Assembly (NCBI RefSeq): GCF_003473485.1
Contig: NC_053046.1
Location: 2,862,001 to 2,926,000 of the forward strand
Reading direction: 5' to 3'
Source of the DNA: Medicago truncatula
Taxonomy: Eukaryota; Streptophyta; Magnoliopsida; Fabales; Fabaceae
DNA: 64,000 bases
A program made the position numbers and the translations under genes. The notes beneath the pieces are model-generated. The model did not search any database, was not told the DNA's origin, and saw nothing but the letters and a program-made list of their open reading frames with translations. Of this stretch, positions 1 through 10,973 are shown one piece after another. The first letter of the stretch is position 1. Each line of letters opens with the position of its first letter.

Positions 1-91
1 GATCTAATTATTTTTGTTTTAAAATTTTCCATTTGATGTGAGTGCGTCCAAATATTTATCATTTGTGCTTGTGTTCATAGAAGAGTTTCCC
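1..91. mobile_element. MITE, right half only (cut by window edge)
   Basis: This is the right arm of the inverted-repeat element seen complete at 11708-11909. The arm ends in ATAGAAGAGTTTCCC at 91. The left arm would lie outside the window. Confidence 0.6.
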
Positions 92-164
92 GGTGGTAAG
101 AGATAAAATTCCTGTTCTATCTTACCATTCTTTTAATTATTACAATTGTGTTTAACTACTGTTT

Positions 165-598
165 GGGTTAAATAAGTAAATGGTCCCCCTAAATATATCA
201 ACATTTGATTTTAGTCCTCCAAAATTTTCGATCCATGAAATTAGTTCATACTTTTCTTTTTTGTCAACTCATGTATTCATGTTTTTTAATGAAATTTTCT
301 AGAAATGGATTTTTCAAAAAAAAAAAAAAGTTTTTGGCAAAACATAAATTTAATATGAATTTTTATGTTTTTGGTGCTAAAACATTTATAACACTCATGT
401 TTTGTTAAAAAAATCTAATTTTTTTTGGAAAATATTATCATACTTTTTCACACATTTCTGGAAAATTTCATGAAGGTTAAACATGAATTGACTAAAAAGT
501 AGGTGAAAATTTTTGGAGGACCAAAAGCATAGGAAATATTTTAAAAGAACTAAAATCAAATGTTGGTTTATATAGGAGACCATTTACTTATTTAACCC
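165..598. mobile_element. Mutator-type MITE, block A copy
   Basis: Long terminal inverted repeats begin GGGTTAAATAAGTAAATGGT and end in the complement of that sequence. The duplicate at 11999-12433 keeps a clean 9-bp target-site duplication, TAACTATTT, on both sides. In block A the left flank has been rearranged. A 9-bp duplication points to Mutator-like transposase. There is no coding capacity. Confidence 0.8.
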
Positions 599-860
599 TA
601 ACTATTTTGATGCATAGTTTGAAGTTAATTGTTGGCTCCGTAGATAATTACAAAGTTTGGATGCAAATAAATTAATAATTCTTGTGTGACTATTTTCTTC
701 GAGAAAATAAGTAATTCTACTCTAAAACAAAACACATAATTTGATTTCCTATTTTTGTACATTTTGGAAGGAAGCAATAAAAATTATATTGGATACAATT
801 AAGTTGGTCAATATGCTGAAGGCTGGATATTGTTACTCAAAATTTTGTTTAAATTGACAG

Positions 861-1010
861 GAAAATTTGGAAATACAGAAGGCTGGGTATGTTATTAAAA
901 CGAAGTCAATCAATATGCTGAAGAGAATTTTTTGAGCTGGAGGAAACATCCGCAAAGTTTCGGAGCCGTGGAGCTGCATCAAAGAATTTTTTTTGTATGC
1001 TTTTGTTAAG
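861..1010 (+). pseudogene. Remorin last-exon remnant A
   Basis: Preceded by a splice-acceptor-like GACAG and alignable by eye with the last exon of the intact remorin gene (24961-25161). It retains the GGAAAATTTGGAAA start, the CAATATGCTGAAGAG core, and the stretch matching GAGGAAACA...GCAAAGTTTCG. About 50 internal bases are missing and the frame is broken. The downstream non-coding sequence (AAACCAAATAAGGACTGAATTC) also matches the remorin 3' flank. No other remorin exon lies upstream, so this is a non-functional fragment carried with the duplicated F-box unit. Confidence 0.8.
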
Positions 1011-1805
1011 TAATTTTAAACCAAATAAGGACTGAATTCTTTGATGGATTGGTTACATGATGTTGTATGCTTTTAAAGTTTGTTTTGAACTGCGATGTAT
1101 TGCTGGTTCCTAATATGTTTTGTTTGAGTTAATGTTGAACTCAGTATACTTCTGTTTTGAACTGTGATGAATTGCTGGTTTCTAATATGCTTTGTTTGAG
1201 TCAACAGAGTTACACATTTCAAAATTTCATAATCAATAAGAATAATAGCTCGGACTTTCTTCCCTTAACATATTAATAAGAGAGTGTTGGGACATTGGTA
1301 TGAAGTTGAAAGAAAATTGAATGGTTGGGAAGATTAAACACCAAGTCATGAGATTTTAACATAATGTTGCGTGAATTAAAAATCTTTTTAATTTTTAAAT
1401 ACTTGATATTGATAAAATAATAGTAATTATTATTATTTTTTATTCATGATGTCACTTTCCATAACTTTAATTTAGTTTATTTTGGTTGTGATCAAGATTG
1501 AGAATTTAACTAAGTTTTCTATTTTTTCTTCATTCACTTCCAATTACTTTGTATCTTCCATTTTACTGGTTAGTTTCTTTCACAAGTTTAACTAAATTTG
1601 ATTACAAAATTTCTATATAAATAAATGACTATAATGAGTCATAAATCACATCAAAATTGTTAAAAATAAATAAATAAATAAATCACATCAAAACATGAGT
1701 TGTCGAAAACTTTTTCTCTCTTCTCCCTCCAACTTGTGTTAACAAGTTATTCCTTTATAAATTAAACATGACTTTTACTGGTGTTAAAATCAGTCTTCAG
1801 TATCC

Positions 1806-1931
1806 CCGTGAGCTTAGCTCAGTTGGTAGGGATATTGTATATTATATGCATGAGGCGGGGTTCGAACCCCGCACACTTCATTTCTCCACAATTAAATTGT
1901 GTGAGCTCTAGCCACTAGGCTACTTGACCAA
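1806..1931 (+). mobile_element. tRNA-derived SINE
   Basis: Has a Pol III A-box-like segment (TAGCTCAGTTGGTAGGG) and a B-box (GGTTCGAACCCC) about 45 bases apart, followed by a non-tRNA body ending CTAGCCACTAGGCTACTTGACC. The anticodon arm is replaced by TA-rich sequence and no cloverleaf forms, so it is a SINE rather than a tRNA gene. Confidence 0.75.
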
Positions 1932-2622
1932 AAAGAATAATAATTCAGTCTTCAGTCTTTAGGTTTGTATATGTGCTTTAGTAAGTTCAAGCTTAAAATT
2001 TGACTGTTTTCATGAGAGGAAATAATTAAATATGAGAAGGGCATTAAATTGTGTGTATTAAAGTATGATTAAATTGTGGTTTGTTTGTGATTTGTTCAGT
2101 TTGTATGCCTTCACCTCTAATAGTTTAATTTTCTTCATGATAGCAAGTGCATATGTAATGGAAAGGATATGAATACAACTATATGATTCAAATTTAAAGA
2201 TATTAGAAGCCAGAAACACATGTCATATTATGATGATTCAAATTAAATTAAATTTCTCTATTTCCAAATTCATTCGTGCTTCTGTGTACGATTTCTAAAG
2301 CTGAACCACTTATGCATCATCTATAACAGCGACTATTTTTTTATAATCAAAAGATACACCTCAATTAGCATCAACATTTAAGGTTTTTTCCATTAATAAT
2401 AAAACAATTCAAACACCTCAAAATAAGTTACTTATATCTTATATTATAATGTCTCAACCCTTTTATTTTTAAGAAATGTCTCAACCTTTGCTAAAAAAAA
2501 AAAAAAAAAAAATATCAACCCTTTAATCACTAGTTTACACATTTTGTGATAAAAACTTTAATTGATATATATTGATTTATAAATAATAATTTACTCGAAT
2601 AGTAAATAGTAAATCACACCCA
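1932..2622. other. Intergenic, AT-rich
   Basis: No supported gene. It contains a long poly-A run near 2491-2511 and ordinary AT-rich sequence up to the TAA target site of the PIF element. Confidence 0.6.
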
Positions 2623-3155
2623 TAAGGGTCCGTTTGGTTCGAGAATTAGGAGGGGACGGGAGGGGAGGGATTTTTACGGAGGGGAGATATTTTTAATTAA
2701 AAGTGTGTTTGGTTCACAAGGGGAGGGGAGGGATTTTAACAGTATTTTACCGTTTTACCCTTAAACTTAATTAAATAAAAGAAACTGTTTGTTTTTACGA
2801 TTTCAGAAACTGACAAAGACAAGCACACATCTAAGCCGCTATTTTATCTTAAACTGGCTCATGTATTTTGCTCCAAGCATCATATTGTTTTTTTTTTTTG
2901 ACTTTTTTTATCGGAGCAATTCTTTGTAATATTTTTTTTATAAGAGCAATTCTTTGTAATCCTTGCATTTTTTTCCAATTACTTTCGTAAAAAATAGCAT
3001 AGCTCTTAAATATAGGACATAAGAATTTTCAAAATCATGGATAGTGCTTATTAATTAACAATTGTAAGACAAATGAAATTTGTTGCATATGAACAAATAA
3101 GACACATGAAAGTGACTATGACTACTGTTAATATTTTATTAATATAAAAATGTAC

Positions 3156-3666
3156 CTTAAAATATGGGTAGAATCTAGTGCTACTAGAAATTTCCAAGGG
3201 GATCGTTGATCCATCAGGTTGTACAATAAACTTTTCTTCCAATTCAAGAATAGCTTTCAAAACTTGATGGAGATGACGGCTAATTGTCTCACCCGAACGA
3301 CGAAACCAAAAGTTGACTTCACGATTTTTAGCATTATGGGTTAGTATGTAAAGTGATTTTGCAACTTGTTCTTCCACACTTGACCATCTTGTAGGTCGTA
3401 AGCCCCCTTCTCTTTCTAACATATCGCATAACTTTAAAAAAGTTTGAGGACCCATTCTTATTATATTTCTACTAGTTTCACTATTTTTAAGTCGATACAT
3501 TACTTCTTCACGCACCCTTTCTCTCGGAGAGCTCATACTATAACTTTTTTTTTTTTTACGAGATTCAAATATAACAAAAGACAACAACACACATAAGCTG
3601 AGCTATAGCTCTTCGGCGCAAATCAAACCATCTATTGATAGCAATTTCCTGATCTTGATGATCCAT
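3156..3666 (-). pseudogene. PIF/Harbinger transposase, N-terminal part
   Basis: Reads MDHQDQEIAINRWFDLRRRA, then, after one frameshift near 3595, SSPRERVREEVMYRLKNSET, ...MGPQTFLKLCDMLEREGGLR and ...NREVNFWFRRSGETISRHLH. This is the recognisable N-terminal region of plant HARBI1/PIF nuclease-type transposases. The exon ends at a plausible donor (AAG/GTACAT). The expected next exon, with the GALDGTH region and DDE residues, is absent. The frameshift and truncation make it a pseudogene. The type assignment agrees with the TAA target duplication of the host element. Confidence 0.75.
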
Positions 3667-5040
3667 CTAATCGCATAAAATTAATTTCTAGATTATATAA
3701 CTCTTATACTACAATTACATATAGACATGTAATAAACTACAACAAACATATTTATATATAAACGAGGCCATGATCAATATATGGAAGAAAAAAAAATGAA
3801 ACAAAGCATATAGAAAGAAAAGCAGAATGTAAAAAAGAAAAAAAAATCATGATTAATGTATAGATATATGGAAGATAAAAAAAATGAAACAAAGCATATA
3901 GATTAATGTACAGAAAAATAAAGCCAAGATTTTACACAACAAGACATGTAGGATCGGTGAATTAACAGTGAAAAAAAACACTACTAGGTTGTGATTATCC
4001 TATTTTAGCTAGAAGTGAAGATTTGCATTTTATATAAGCTGTATCTGATACTCCAACAACAATAAGTATCAATAAAAATAATGCACAGCTTTGAGGATGG
4101 ATAATGTAGTGTGCCAACAGGAACAAGTTCAATAGCCAGCATCAGCATGCTTGAGAGAGGTTTTAAGTGGGAACATGTGAAATGTAAACATGTCCTGAGT
4201 TTTTACTGTTCGTTTGCCTGTAGGCTGTAGCTATTTTATGCAAAATTTTATTTGTATATTTCTGTTCTCATGGTAAATTATTTTATTTTTTTAAAACTAT
4301 GTGCGTTTTTAGTGAATTTCATTTTCAATTTGATTCAATGATTACGAGTTATATTCAGCTAATCCGATAATAGTAAGGTTGTGTAGTGAAAAAAAATTCT
4401 GGTCAAGATTTTACACAACAAAACATGGATAGGTGAATTAACTGTGAAAAAAAAAACAAGCAACAACAAGTATAATAATCTGAATTAAAATAAAATAATA
4501 ATAATAATAATAAAACTTCAACGATTTCATCAAAAAAAAAAATGACTTCAACGATTTTAAAAGTGCAAAAAAAACAATACTCTCAAATGAATGGATCAAT
4601 ACCATAAGAAAAAACACACTATGAAACAAACAAGTCACCGTAAGGATAAAGCAACAATTTAAACAATAAAGTTCCAACAACGATAACGATTAAACAAGAA
4701 TAATAAAGTAGCGAATCAATAACGATGTAATTAATAATACTACGATATAGACAATGAGATGATGAAATTACTCACAATTCACTTTGGAGGAAGCCTCAAG
4801 CAGTCGTTGACAACAACAAAGTAGTAGTAAGAGCGGTTTGTACATCTAACAAATAAGAGTGGTAGATTATATAATAATAAAAATTGTTACAAGGAAAATA
4901 TAACAAAATAATAATAATAATTGTTACAAGAATAAGATAACCTAATAATAATAATAAGATTGTTATAAAAATAATATAATCTAATAATAATAAAAGTTGT
5001 TACAAGGTTAATATTGAGATTTGAAATTAATTTAAGGATA
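3667..5040. other. Non-coding interior of the PIF element
   Basis: AT-rich, with ATA/ATT trinucleotide runs near 4491-4512 and 4906-5000. I see no second (Myb-like) ORF of the kind autonomous PIF elements carry. Confidence 0.5.
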
Positions 5041-5282
5041 ATTATGGCAATGCAATAAAATTTTAAAGAGATTTGCTCCCCTCCCCTCCCCTTCCCTTCC
5101 CTTCCCTTCCCTTCTAAAAATTGAACCAAACACTTCAAATTAAAAATCTCCCCTCCCCTTCCCTCCAAAACTCTCGAACCAAACGGACCCTAAGTTACAC
5201 AGGTCGAAGATAACTTATCACTTTCTATTACAGTCGATAAGACCCGTGCTGTAATAAGGGTCAAAAGTCTAGTTTAACTTTA

Positions 5283-5697
5283 GGCAAATTCAACGGTACA
5301 CCCACTATATTTGAGTGTACCGATACACTCACTTTTTAAATTCATAGTTAAATGAGTTGTTTTTTGAAAAAATATATTATTTTTTTATCATTTATAATTA
5401 TAATAACTAAATTTTATTCATCAAAAATGTCAACGAAATAATTTTTTATTTTTTAAAATTTTTATCACTCATAATTGAGAACATTCATTATTTTTTACGA
5501 TAATATGTAAAAAAAAAAAAAGTTATTATGATTCTTATAAACAATTAAATGATGTTTTTTCTTATGAAATGTTGTTTTATAAAATATAAATATTGACAAA
5601 TAGCTATTTAATACATAAAAAATGATCGTTCATTTATAAAATTAAGAAGCATGAGTACCGATACACCTCATTTTGTGAGTGTACCGTAGAAGTTCCC
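5283..5697. mobile_element. Mutator-type MITE
   Basis: Terminal repeats around ACGGTACAC: left GGCAAATTCAACGGTACAC, right GTGTACCGTAGAAGTTCCC. A perfect 9-bp target-site duplication, TTAACTTTA, lies at 5274-5282 and 5698-5706. There is no coding content. Confidence 0.85.
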
Positions 5698-5706
5698 TTA
5701 ACTTTA

Positions 5707-6478
5707 TTCCACACACACCATATTTATTTCAAAGTTAATTTTCTCTCTCTTCACCAAAGAAATCTGGAAAACTCTCATTCTCAAACAAACCCTAGCCGCC
5801 GCCGCCACCCTCCTTCAGTGTGTCTCCGGCAGTCGTTACATTGCTCCACCATCTTCATCCTCTCCTTTTCATCTGTAATTATACTCTATCAAATTTCCCT
5901 ACGACCATCTTTTCGGCTAGATCTTGACATCCACGTACAAGCTTTTGAAAATCCATCACCATAAAAAGAGTCCCCTCCATCTTCTCTACAAAACCCATTT
6001 AAAAATATCAGGAACGGACAACCTTCGCCGGTGACCACCACGCCGGAGCTTGCAACCACCGCGCCGGGAAAGAGCTTACGTGTTTTCATCCCGATCTGGG
6101 TCAGAATTTTTACACAAACACTTAAAACTGGGCTGTTGTCTTCATCAAGGTCAAGTTCTTTACATATTTTGTTTCCATTACATGCAACAACAACAATACA
6201 AATATGAAATTGGATGTGATTTTTTTTGTAGATGAATCTTTTCCGGTTTTGACCGGTTCTTGTATTTAGCATTTTTTGACACTGATCGGACCGGACGTAG
6301 ATCCGGTTTCCGGTTCTTGTATTTAGCATTTTTTGACACTGATCGGACCGGACGTAGATCCGGTTTCCGGTTCAACCGGTTCTGTCCGGTTTTAATAACC
6401 TTGAACCCAACTTAGGTTTTGCTTATAAATAAATAAAAAAATGATGCAACTTACAATCGCCCCTTCAATTTATTTAAA
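5707..6478. other. Intergenic, GC-richer leader-like stretch plus short repeat
   Basis: From about 5740 to 6090 the composition changes to CT- and GC-rich sequence (GCCGCCGCCGCCACC, CTCTCTCTTCACC) that resembles a plant 5' leader. No continuing exon follows. A tandem repeat lies at 6253-6366. The stretch may be a relic of a gene 5' end or captured sequence; no product can be named. Confidence 0.4.
6253..6366. repeat. Two tandem 57-bp units
   Basis: The unit starts CCGGTTCTTGTATTTAGC and ends GTAGATCCGGTTT. It is repeated back to back without visible differences and followed by GGTTCAACCGGTTCTGTCCG. The sequence resembles subterminal CCGGTT-rich ends of plant DNA transposons. A matching opposite end was not found nearby. 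Confidence 0.8.
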
Positions 6479-8043
6479 GACTAATACCTCAAATTCGTCC
6501 TTGAATTTTAAAAAATCGGTCAATTTCGTCCCTGAATTTTGCGAAATATCAAATTAGTTCCTGAATTTACAAAATGTCAATCAAATCAGTCCCTCCGTTA
6601 AGTTGGTCTGTTAACGGAGGTGACGTGTAACGTTAACCTCTGACAAAGCTTACCACTTCAGATGCCACGCAAGCAGGAACCAAACTGATTGATTTACGCA
6701 AAAACCCTAATTTTTTTGATTAAATTTGAAATTCATAGATCAAGTGGTCTGCCTTGTAGAATCGGTGTTCAGAATTGATGGGTGGTGCGCGAATGGGCAA
6801 AATCAACTGCAACAACCGGTATTCATCTTCAAGCTCTAGGTGTATTTTGGAGGACAAGGTTGATGGATAAAGTTGATTGTGTAAGAAGTGAGCTTAGGTT
6901 GATTAAGATATTGATATGAATATTTTGTTTGATTGAGTTGTTTAAAATGATATTGTAATGTGCCAAGTCCATGTAATGTTGTAATGAAAATAGATTGTCA
7001 ATGAATGAACCAAACCTTTATGTCAAAATATTTCAATGAAATTGGTCCTTGAATTATATACATATCCATCATATCGATCCTCAAATTAGTTTAAATATCA
7101 TCAAATAGGTCTTTGAATTTTCACAACAGATATCACTGTGATCCTTGGTGCATACATTTGCTGAACAAAGTAAAAAGTAAAAGACATGCACTTTGATTAT
7201 AAAAAGACAGACATTTTCATATTATCATAAGTCATATATTTGATGTTCATAAGTCATTACATAGCCAAAAGAATAACATTATATAGCCATCAAATCATTA
7301 CATAGCCAAAAGAATAACATTATATAGCCATCAAGTCATCAAATCATTTGATGTTCTTAAGTGATTACATATCCAAAAAAGCGTAAACTAAACAAGTCCA
7401 AAAAACATTAATTAAACTAGTCCAAAAACATAATTTAAACATGCATCAATGCTATAGAAATCCTGGAGTTGGGATAAACTCCATGTATTAGGGTTGAGTA
7501 GAAGCGGATGACCCGTAATTTGGATTTGGAACTCTAATAACTCCAAGAGCAGTTGGATCTTGTGGAGCAGGACCCCTCAATGGTGTTTGTTTATGCATGT
7601 CATTTGAAATCATTGGTCCTCTCATGCCATATCTCCTTGTACTCATTATCTGCAAATAAAATCAATCATATGAGCCCTTAAATTATAACAAAATCCATCA
7701 AATTAGTCCTCAAATTATGACAGTAAGTCTCAAATCGATCCAAGACAACACAGGTAATAGAGGGGTATAATTGGAAACACAGGAAAAAAATACTGAAATG
7801 TTAAATATCGAATTTTGACCATTTCCATCAATTTAGTCCTTGTACACGTGGCTGACTTGCTGACACGTGTACAAGACAACAAGCATGCAAGAAGCCACAT
7901 CATCACTATTAATGGACCTTTTGGACGGAGGGACGAATTTGTTGGACGTCTGTAAAATTCAGGGACTAATTTGATTTTCGAAAAATTCAGGGACGAAATT
8001 GACCGATTTTTCAAAATTCAAGGACGAATTTGAGGTATTAGTC
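6479..8043 (-). mobile_element. Mutator-like element (MULE), deleted
   Basis: Terminal inverted repeats exceed 100 bp: left GACTAATACCTCAAATTCGT, right the complement ending GAGGTATTAGTC. A perfect 9-bp target duplication, TTATTTAAA, lies at 6470-6478 and 8044-8052. The interior retains only scraps, including a minus-strand C-terminal-looking frame at 7488-7646. No MULE DDE domain is visible. The insertion lies about 60 bases upstream of the F-box 1 leader. Confidence 0.9.
7488..7646 (-). pseudogene. Residual coding end inside the MULE
   Basis: A 52-codon open frame starts MSTRRYGMRGPMISNDMHKQ and ends NPNYGSSASTQP before a stop. Its low-complexity, Pro/Gln/Ser-rich character and its position inside a MULE suggest the C-terminal end of a transposase or captured gene. 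I cannot name the parent. ATG at 7646 could also be an internal Met of a formerly longer exon, because TAATG precedes it. Confidence 0.35.
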
Positions 8044-8489
8044 TTATTTAAACCACTGCCAATCCCAATCTTTGTTCTACCAGCTGTTTTGCAATTCTCC
8101 ATCGCGACCTAAGGTACTTTCCTCGTTTCTCTATTACTGTTGCGGTTGATTTCTTTCTTGTTAATTGTCAATATTTTTACGGTTAGTTTAGGGTTGGATA
8201 TGGGTTGGGCACCAACGAGCCACCGAATGAAACCAAAGGGCCACAATCGTCTCCCCGTTCCCGACCGTTTCGAGCCTTGGTTTCGGCGGATGTCGATTCC
8301 AGCGGGTGTTTTATATTGAATCTGAATCAACAATCAACAAGGCTTGAAACAACCATTGACAAACAGATATACATGACAAGAAGCATCCAGATCTTTAATA
8401 GGCGATTGGGTAATTACCTGCTCCGCCGATTCCTCGACCCTGACCAAAATACTATACTACCCTCTGTTTTAATTTTATATCTTGGTTTT

Positions 8490-8494
<5 letters not shown>

Positions 8495-8545
<51 letters not shown>
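8495..8545. repeat. (TA)n microsatellite
   Basis: About 25 uninterrupted TA units inside the F-box 1 leader intron; probably polymorphic. Confidence 0.9.
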
Positions 8546-8548
<3 letters not shown>

Positions 8549-8819
8549 TAATAAAATCATATAAACATAGAACGCTTTTAAAAATAACTAAATATATGGT
8601 TTATGTCAATTTATTGTGTAAAGGGATTTAATGGGATCATTGAGATAGGAAAATAACCTCCTGCTGACTTAGGAGATGGAGATGAAATTTTGTTTAAGTG
8701 GATTGAGGCTTGAGTGGGCTTGGACACTATATTACAAAAAAAAAAAAAAAAAAAAAACTAGTCCAAGTTTGGACACTACACCGACATCCCAGTAGAATAT
8801 ATATTAAACAGTTTTAAAA

Positions 8820-9056
8820 AATTATCGAAAGTATTAGGTGCATTGGTTCATTTGCTTGAATACTATACGGGGATGGCAGTTCAAATTCCGACAGGAACAT
8901 ATTTTTAGAATAAAATATTATTAATGCAATAGAAATATTAATAAAAACTATTGGGGATTGAACCCACACCTGCTAGGTGATTGCAAGATTGTCTATCCGC
9001 TGCCCCAACCATAAGTTATGTGAAATAATATTCATACTATTGAAGATCTGCCACCC
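8820..9056. mobile_element. Decayed relative of the hAT MITE at 20353-20721
   Basis: Shares the internal run GGGGATTGAACCCACACC (compare GAGGATCGAACCCACACG at 20570), the tRNA-like GGTTCATTTGCTTGAATACT segment, and a right end GAAGATCTGCCACCCGC resembling CAAGATCCGCCACTG. The left terminus and target duplication are no longer clear. Confidence 0.5.
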
Positions 9057-9307
9057 GCTCTTCCCCCACCTAATTTTGGTTGGCATGGTTGGCCAATGGC
9101 AGTTTGAAATTTTTGTCCACCTTTGTAGTTAGTTTTTAATAATATAAAACTTTATTCATAATTTAACTTTATGTTTAATTGTATGTGTTTTGTTCTTCTT
9201 ACCTTCTCGTTTGGCCTCTATGATACTATCAAACATGAATCCTTTTTTGCGTGTTTTGATTTATTTATTTATTTTCCTTTTATTCCTTTATGTAATATAG
9301 TGTGGCT

Positions 9308-10729
9308 ATGAATAGAAATAAGGATTCAATTACCCCCGCAAGTGATACCATGCAAAGATGCAATAAAGCAAAAGGAGAGGGAAAAGTTGCATGGCCTACT
9401 ATCCGAAGCTGCAATAAAGTAAAAGGGAAAGGAAAATTTGATGATGCAAGTCATGAACTTTGCCCTTACTTTGATAATTTTCCATCTCAATTAACTACCC
9501 ACATTCTCCTAAAGCTTCCCATTAAGTCTCTTCTCATATGTAGATGTGTGTGCAAAATTTGGAATACACTTATATCAGAACCACATTTTGCTAAATTGCA
9601 ATTTGAGCGAGCACCAGTTAGTTTCGTGATTCGAAATTTAGACAATATAGGAGTGTCAAGAAACCTATACCTTCTTGAGTGTGAAGCTGAAAAGTTTGAG
9701 ATTGGAAGCAAAAATCATGTGAAGCTTGACCCTATATTCGAGCTTCCTCTTTGTAAAGACATATCATCTAGGGACAAAAATGACGCCAAATTTTATAAGG
9801 TGATAAAAAAAAAAAAATCCAAGATACGTTATTTTACTCTCACCTCAAGTAGGGACAAGTTTGGCATTGTGAATTCTTGCAATGGCTTGCTTTGTTTATC
9901 TGAAACATCTATCGGAAGCCCTTTAGTGATTTGCAACCCAGTAACGAGGGAATTTACAATACTTCCTGAACTTACTACGACTTCTGACTGGTTTAACAGT
10001 GCTCGGGTACAAGCTGGTTTTGGTTTCCAACCCAAAACTAATGAATATAAGGTGATCATAATGTGGAACAAATATGTTAGACGAGACAATCGTTTGGTGT
10101 TTGAGCGTGTAGTGCTCGAGATACACACGCTCGGAACATCATCATGGAGAAATGTTGAAGTGGATCCTCAAATTTCTTTTTTGAAGCTTTTGAATCCAAC
10201 ATGTGTGAATGGCGCACTTCATTGGATTATATTTGAAGCTTGGCAACAAAAGTCAATATTGTGTTTCAATTTTGAAAGTGAGAGGTTGCAGTCGTTTCCT
10301 TCTCCTCCACATGTGTTTGGAAATCATGATAATGGATTTCCCCATAGCATGCCTATTAGATTGGGAGAATTGAAGGGATTTCTTTACATTTGTCATAGAT
10401 CGTCTCTCGAGAATGTTACAATGTGGGTTATGAATGAATATGGCATTGGAGAATCATGGACTATTGTTTACAACATTGATACTTCGCTCTTGTACATTCC
10501 GGGCACTTGTGTGGGCTATCCTTATCCGTGGCGTTGTAGTTTTTATTGGCTGTCTAAACACCACGAACCTGAGAAACATGGGTTCAAAGTTTTTCGAATT
10601 CAAGGGACAACAGAAGTTGAAGTAATTGAATATATTCCAAGTCTAATATCATTGAACGATGTCGTGAAAGGAGACAATGTTGAAGCGTTGAACACCCACT
10701 CATGGTACGAATGTAATATTTTATTTTGA
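9308..10729 (+). CDS. F-box / F-box-associated domain protein 1
   Basis: Predicted SCF E3-ligase substrate receptor of 473 residues. The start is ATG 9308 (the open frame extends to a GTG six bases earlier). An F-box at about residues 54-98 (FPSQLTTHILLKLPIKSLLI, then CRCVCKIWNTLISEPHFAKL) should bind SKP1/ASK. An FBA-type interaction region follows: SCNGLLCLSE, CNPVTREFTILPEL, GFGFQPKTNEYKVIIMW, VNGALHWI, LGELKGFLYICHRSS and MWVMNEYGIGESWT. Compared with F-box 2 the N-terminus has a Lys/Gly-rich insertion with an internal repeat (CNKAKGEGK, CNKVKGKGK). A run of 13 A codes the KKKK stretch near residue 170. From about 9560 to the stop it is nearly identical to F-box 2. If the donor at 10705 (ATG/GTACGA) is used, the C-terminus switches to the exon at 11499-11562. 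Substrate unknown. Confidence 0.88.
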   Translation: MNRNKDSITPASDTMQRCNKAKGEGKVAWPTIRSCNKVKGKGKFDDASHELCPYFDNFPSQLTTHILLKLPIKSLLICRCVCKIWNTLISEPHFAKLQFERAPVSFVIRNLDNIGVSRNLYLLECEAEKFEIGSKNHVKLDPIFELPLCKDISSRDKNDAKFYKVIKKKKSKIRYFTLTSSRDKFGIVNSCNGLLCLSETSIGSPLVICNPVTREFTILPELTTTSDWFNSARVQAGFGFQPKTNEYKVIIMWNKYVRRDNRLVFERVVLEIHTLGTSSWRNVEVDPQISFLKLLNPTCVNGALHWIIFEAWQQKSILCFNFESERLQSFPSPPHVFGNHDNGFPHSMPIRLGELKGFLYICHRSSLENVTMWVMNEYGIGESWTIVYNIDTSLLYIPGTCVGYPYPWRCSFYWLSKHHEPEKHGFKVFRIQGTTEVEVIEYIPSLISLNDVVKGDNVEALNTHSWYECNILF

Positions 10730-10973
10730 TTGAGTAAATGAATATGATTTTCTTTTAGAAATTACAATTTGACTCATAAGACAAAGATTCAATGGGACAT
10801 ATGTGAATTTCTTACGTTGTTGTCTATGTTTTGATTTCCACTTTTGTGAACAACCATGCTCTATTTTTGTGTTGTTTTAATTTGTTATAATTTTAGTCCG
10901 TTTTCGTTGCCTTTAATTACATATTAGCTTTGACAATTGTAAAAATACATGTTGACTCAATTATTTGTTGGAA

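Larger units (their letters stand above)
1..1765. repeat. Direct duplication block A (partner 11819-13605)
   Basis: Nearly base-for-base the same as 11819-13605, including poly-A runs, a MITE and a remorin exon remnant. Homology stops at about 1765, where block A runs into a SINE-bearing tail and block B runs into an L1 ORF1 relic. In block B this segment lies directly downstream of F-box gene 1, so another F-box copy probably lies just left of the window (inference). The block encodes no intact protein; short open frames inside it are AT-rich noise. Confidence 0.9.
2626..5190 (-). mobile_element. PIF/Harbinger-like transposon, internally deleted
   Basis: The termini are GGGTCCGTTTGGTTCGAG and its near-perfect complement CTCGAACCAAACGGACCC, flanked by the 3-bp duplication TAA (2623-2625 and 5191-5193) typical of PIF/Harbinger. 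Subterminal arms are rich in GGGGAGGGGAGGG and the complementary CCCCTCCCCTTCCC runs. The body holds the 5' part of a transposase frame on the minus strand (3156-3666). Beyond the first exon only about 500 bases remain before the terminus, so the catalytic DDE half is missing. The element is probably non-autonomous. Confidence 0.85.
8053..9307 (+). promoter_or_regulatory. 5' leader and leader intron of F-box 1
   Basis: The segment TTTTGCAATTCTCCATCGCG (8088 onward) matches the leaders of F-box 2 and 3. A donor AAG/GTACTTT follows 8113, and an acceptor AATATAG ends at 9300, eight bases before the ATG. The paralogs have the same leader intron but only about 119 bases long; here it is 1187 bases, expanded by an AT microsatellite (8495-8545), a poly-A run and a decayed hAT-type element (8820-9056). 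The promoter region proper was displaced by the MULE at 6479-8043. Confidence 0.65.

Noticed and set aside
395-583. 62-codon frame present identically in blocks A and B
   Set aside because: It lies inside a MITE; identity only reflects recent duplication, not selection.
1806-1880. A-box and B-box resembling a tRNA gene
   Set aside because: No anticodon arm and no acceptor pairing; the downstream body marks it as a SINE.
5889-6375. Overlapping minus-strand frames with repeated ARG/PRO-rich peptides
   Set aside because: Produced by the 57-bp tandem repeat and leader-like composition; no homolog recognised.
8205-8564. 119-codon plus frame in the F-box 1 leader intron
   Set aside because: Runs into the TA microsatellite; the corresponding introns of F-box 2 and 3 have no such frame.
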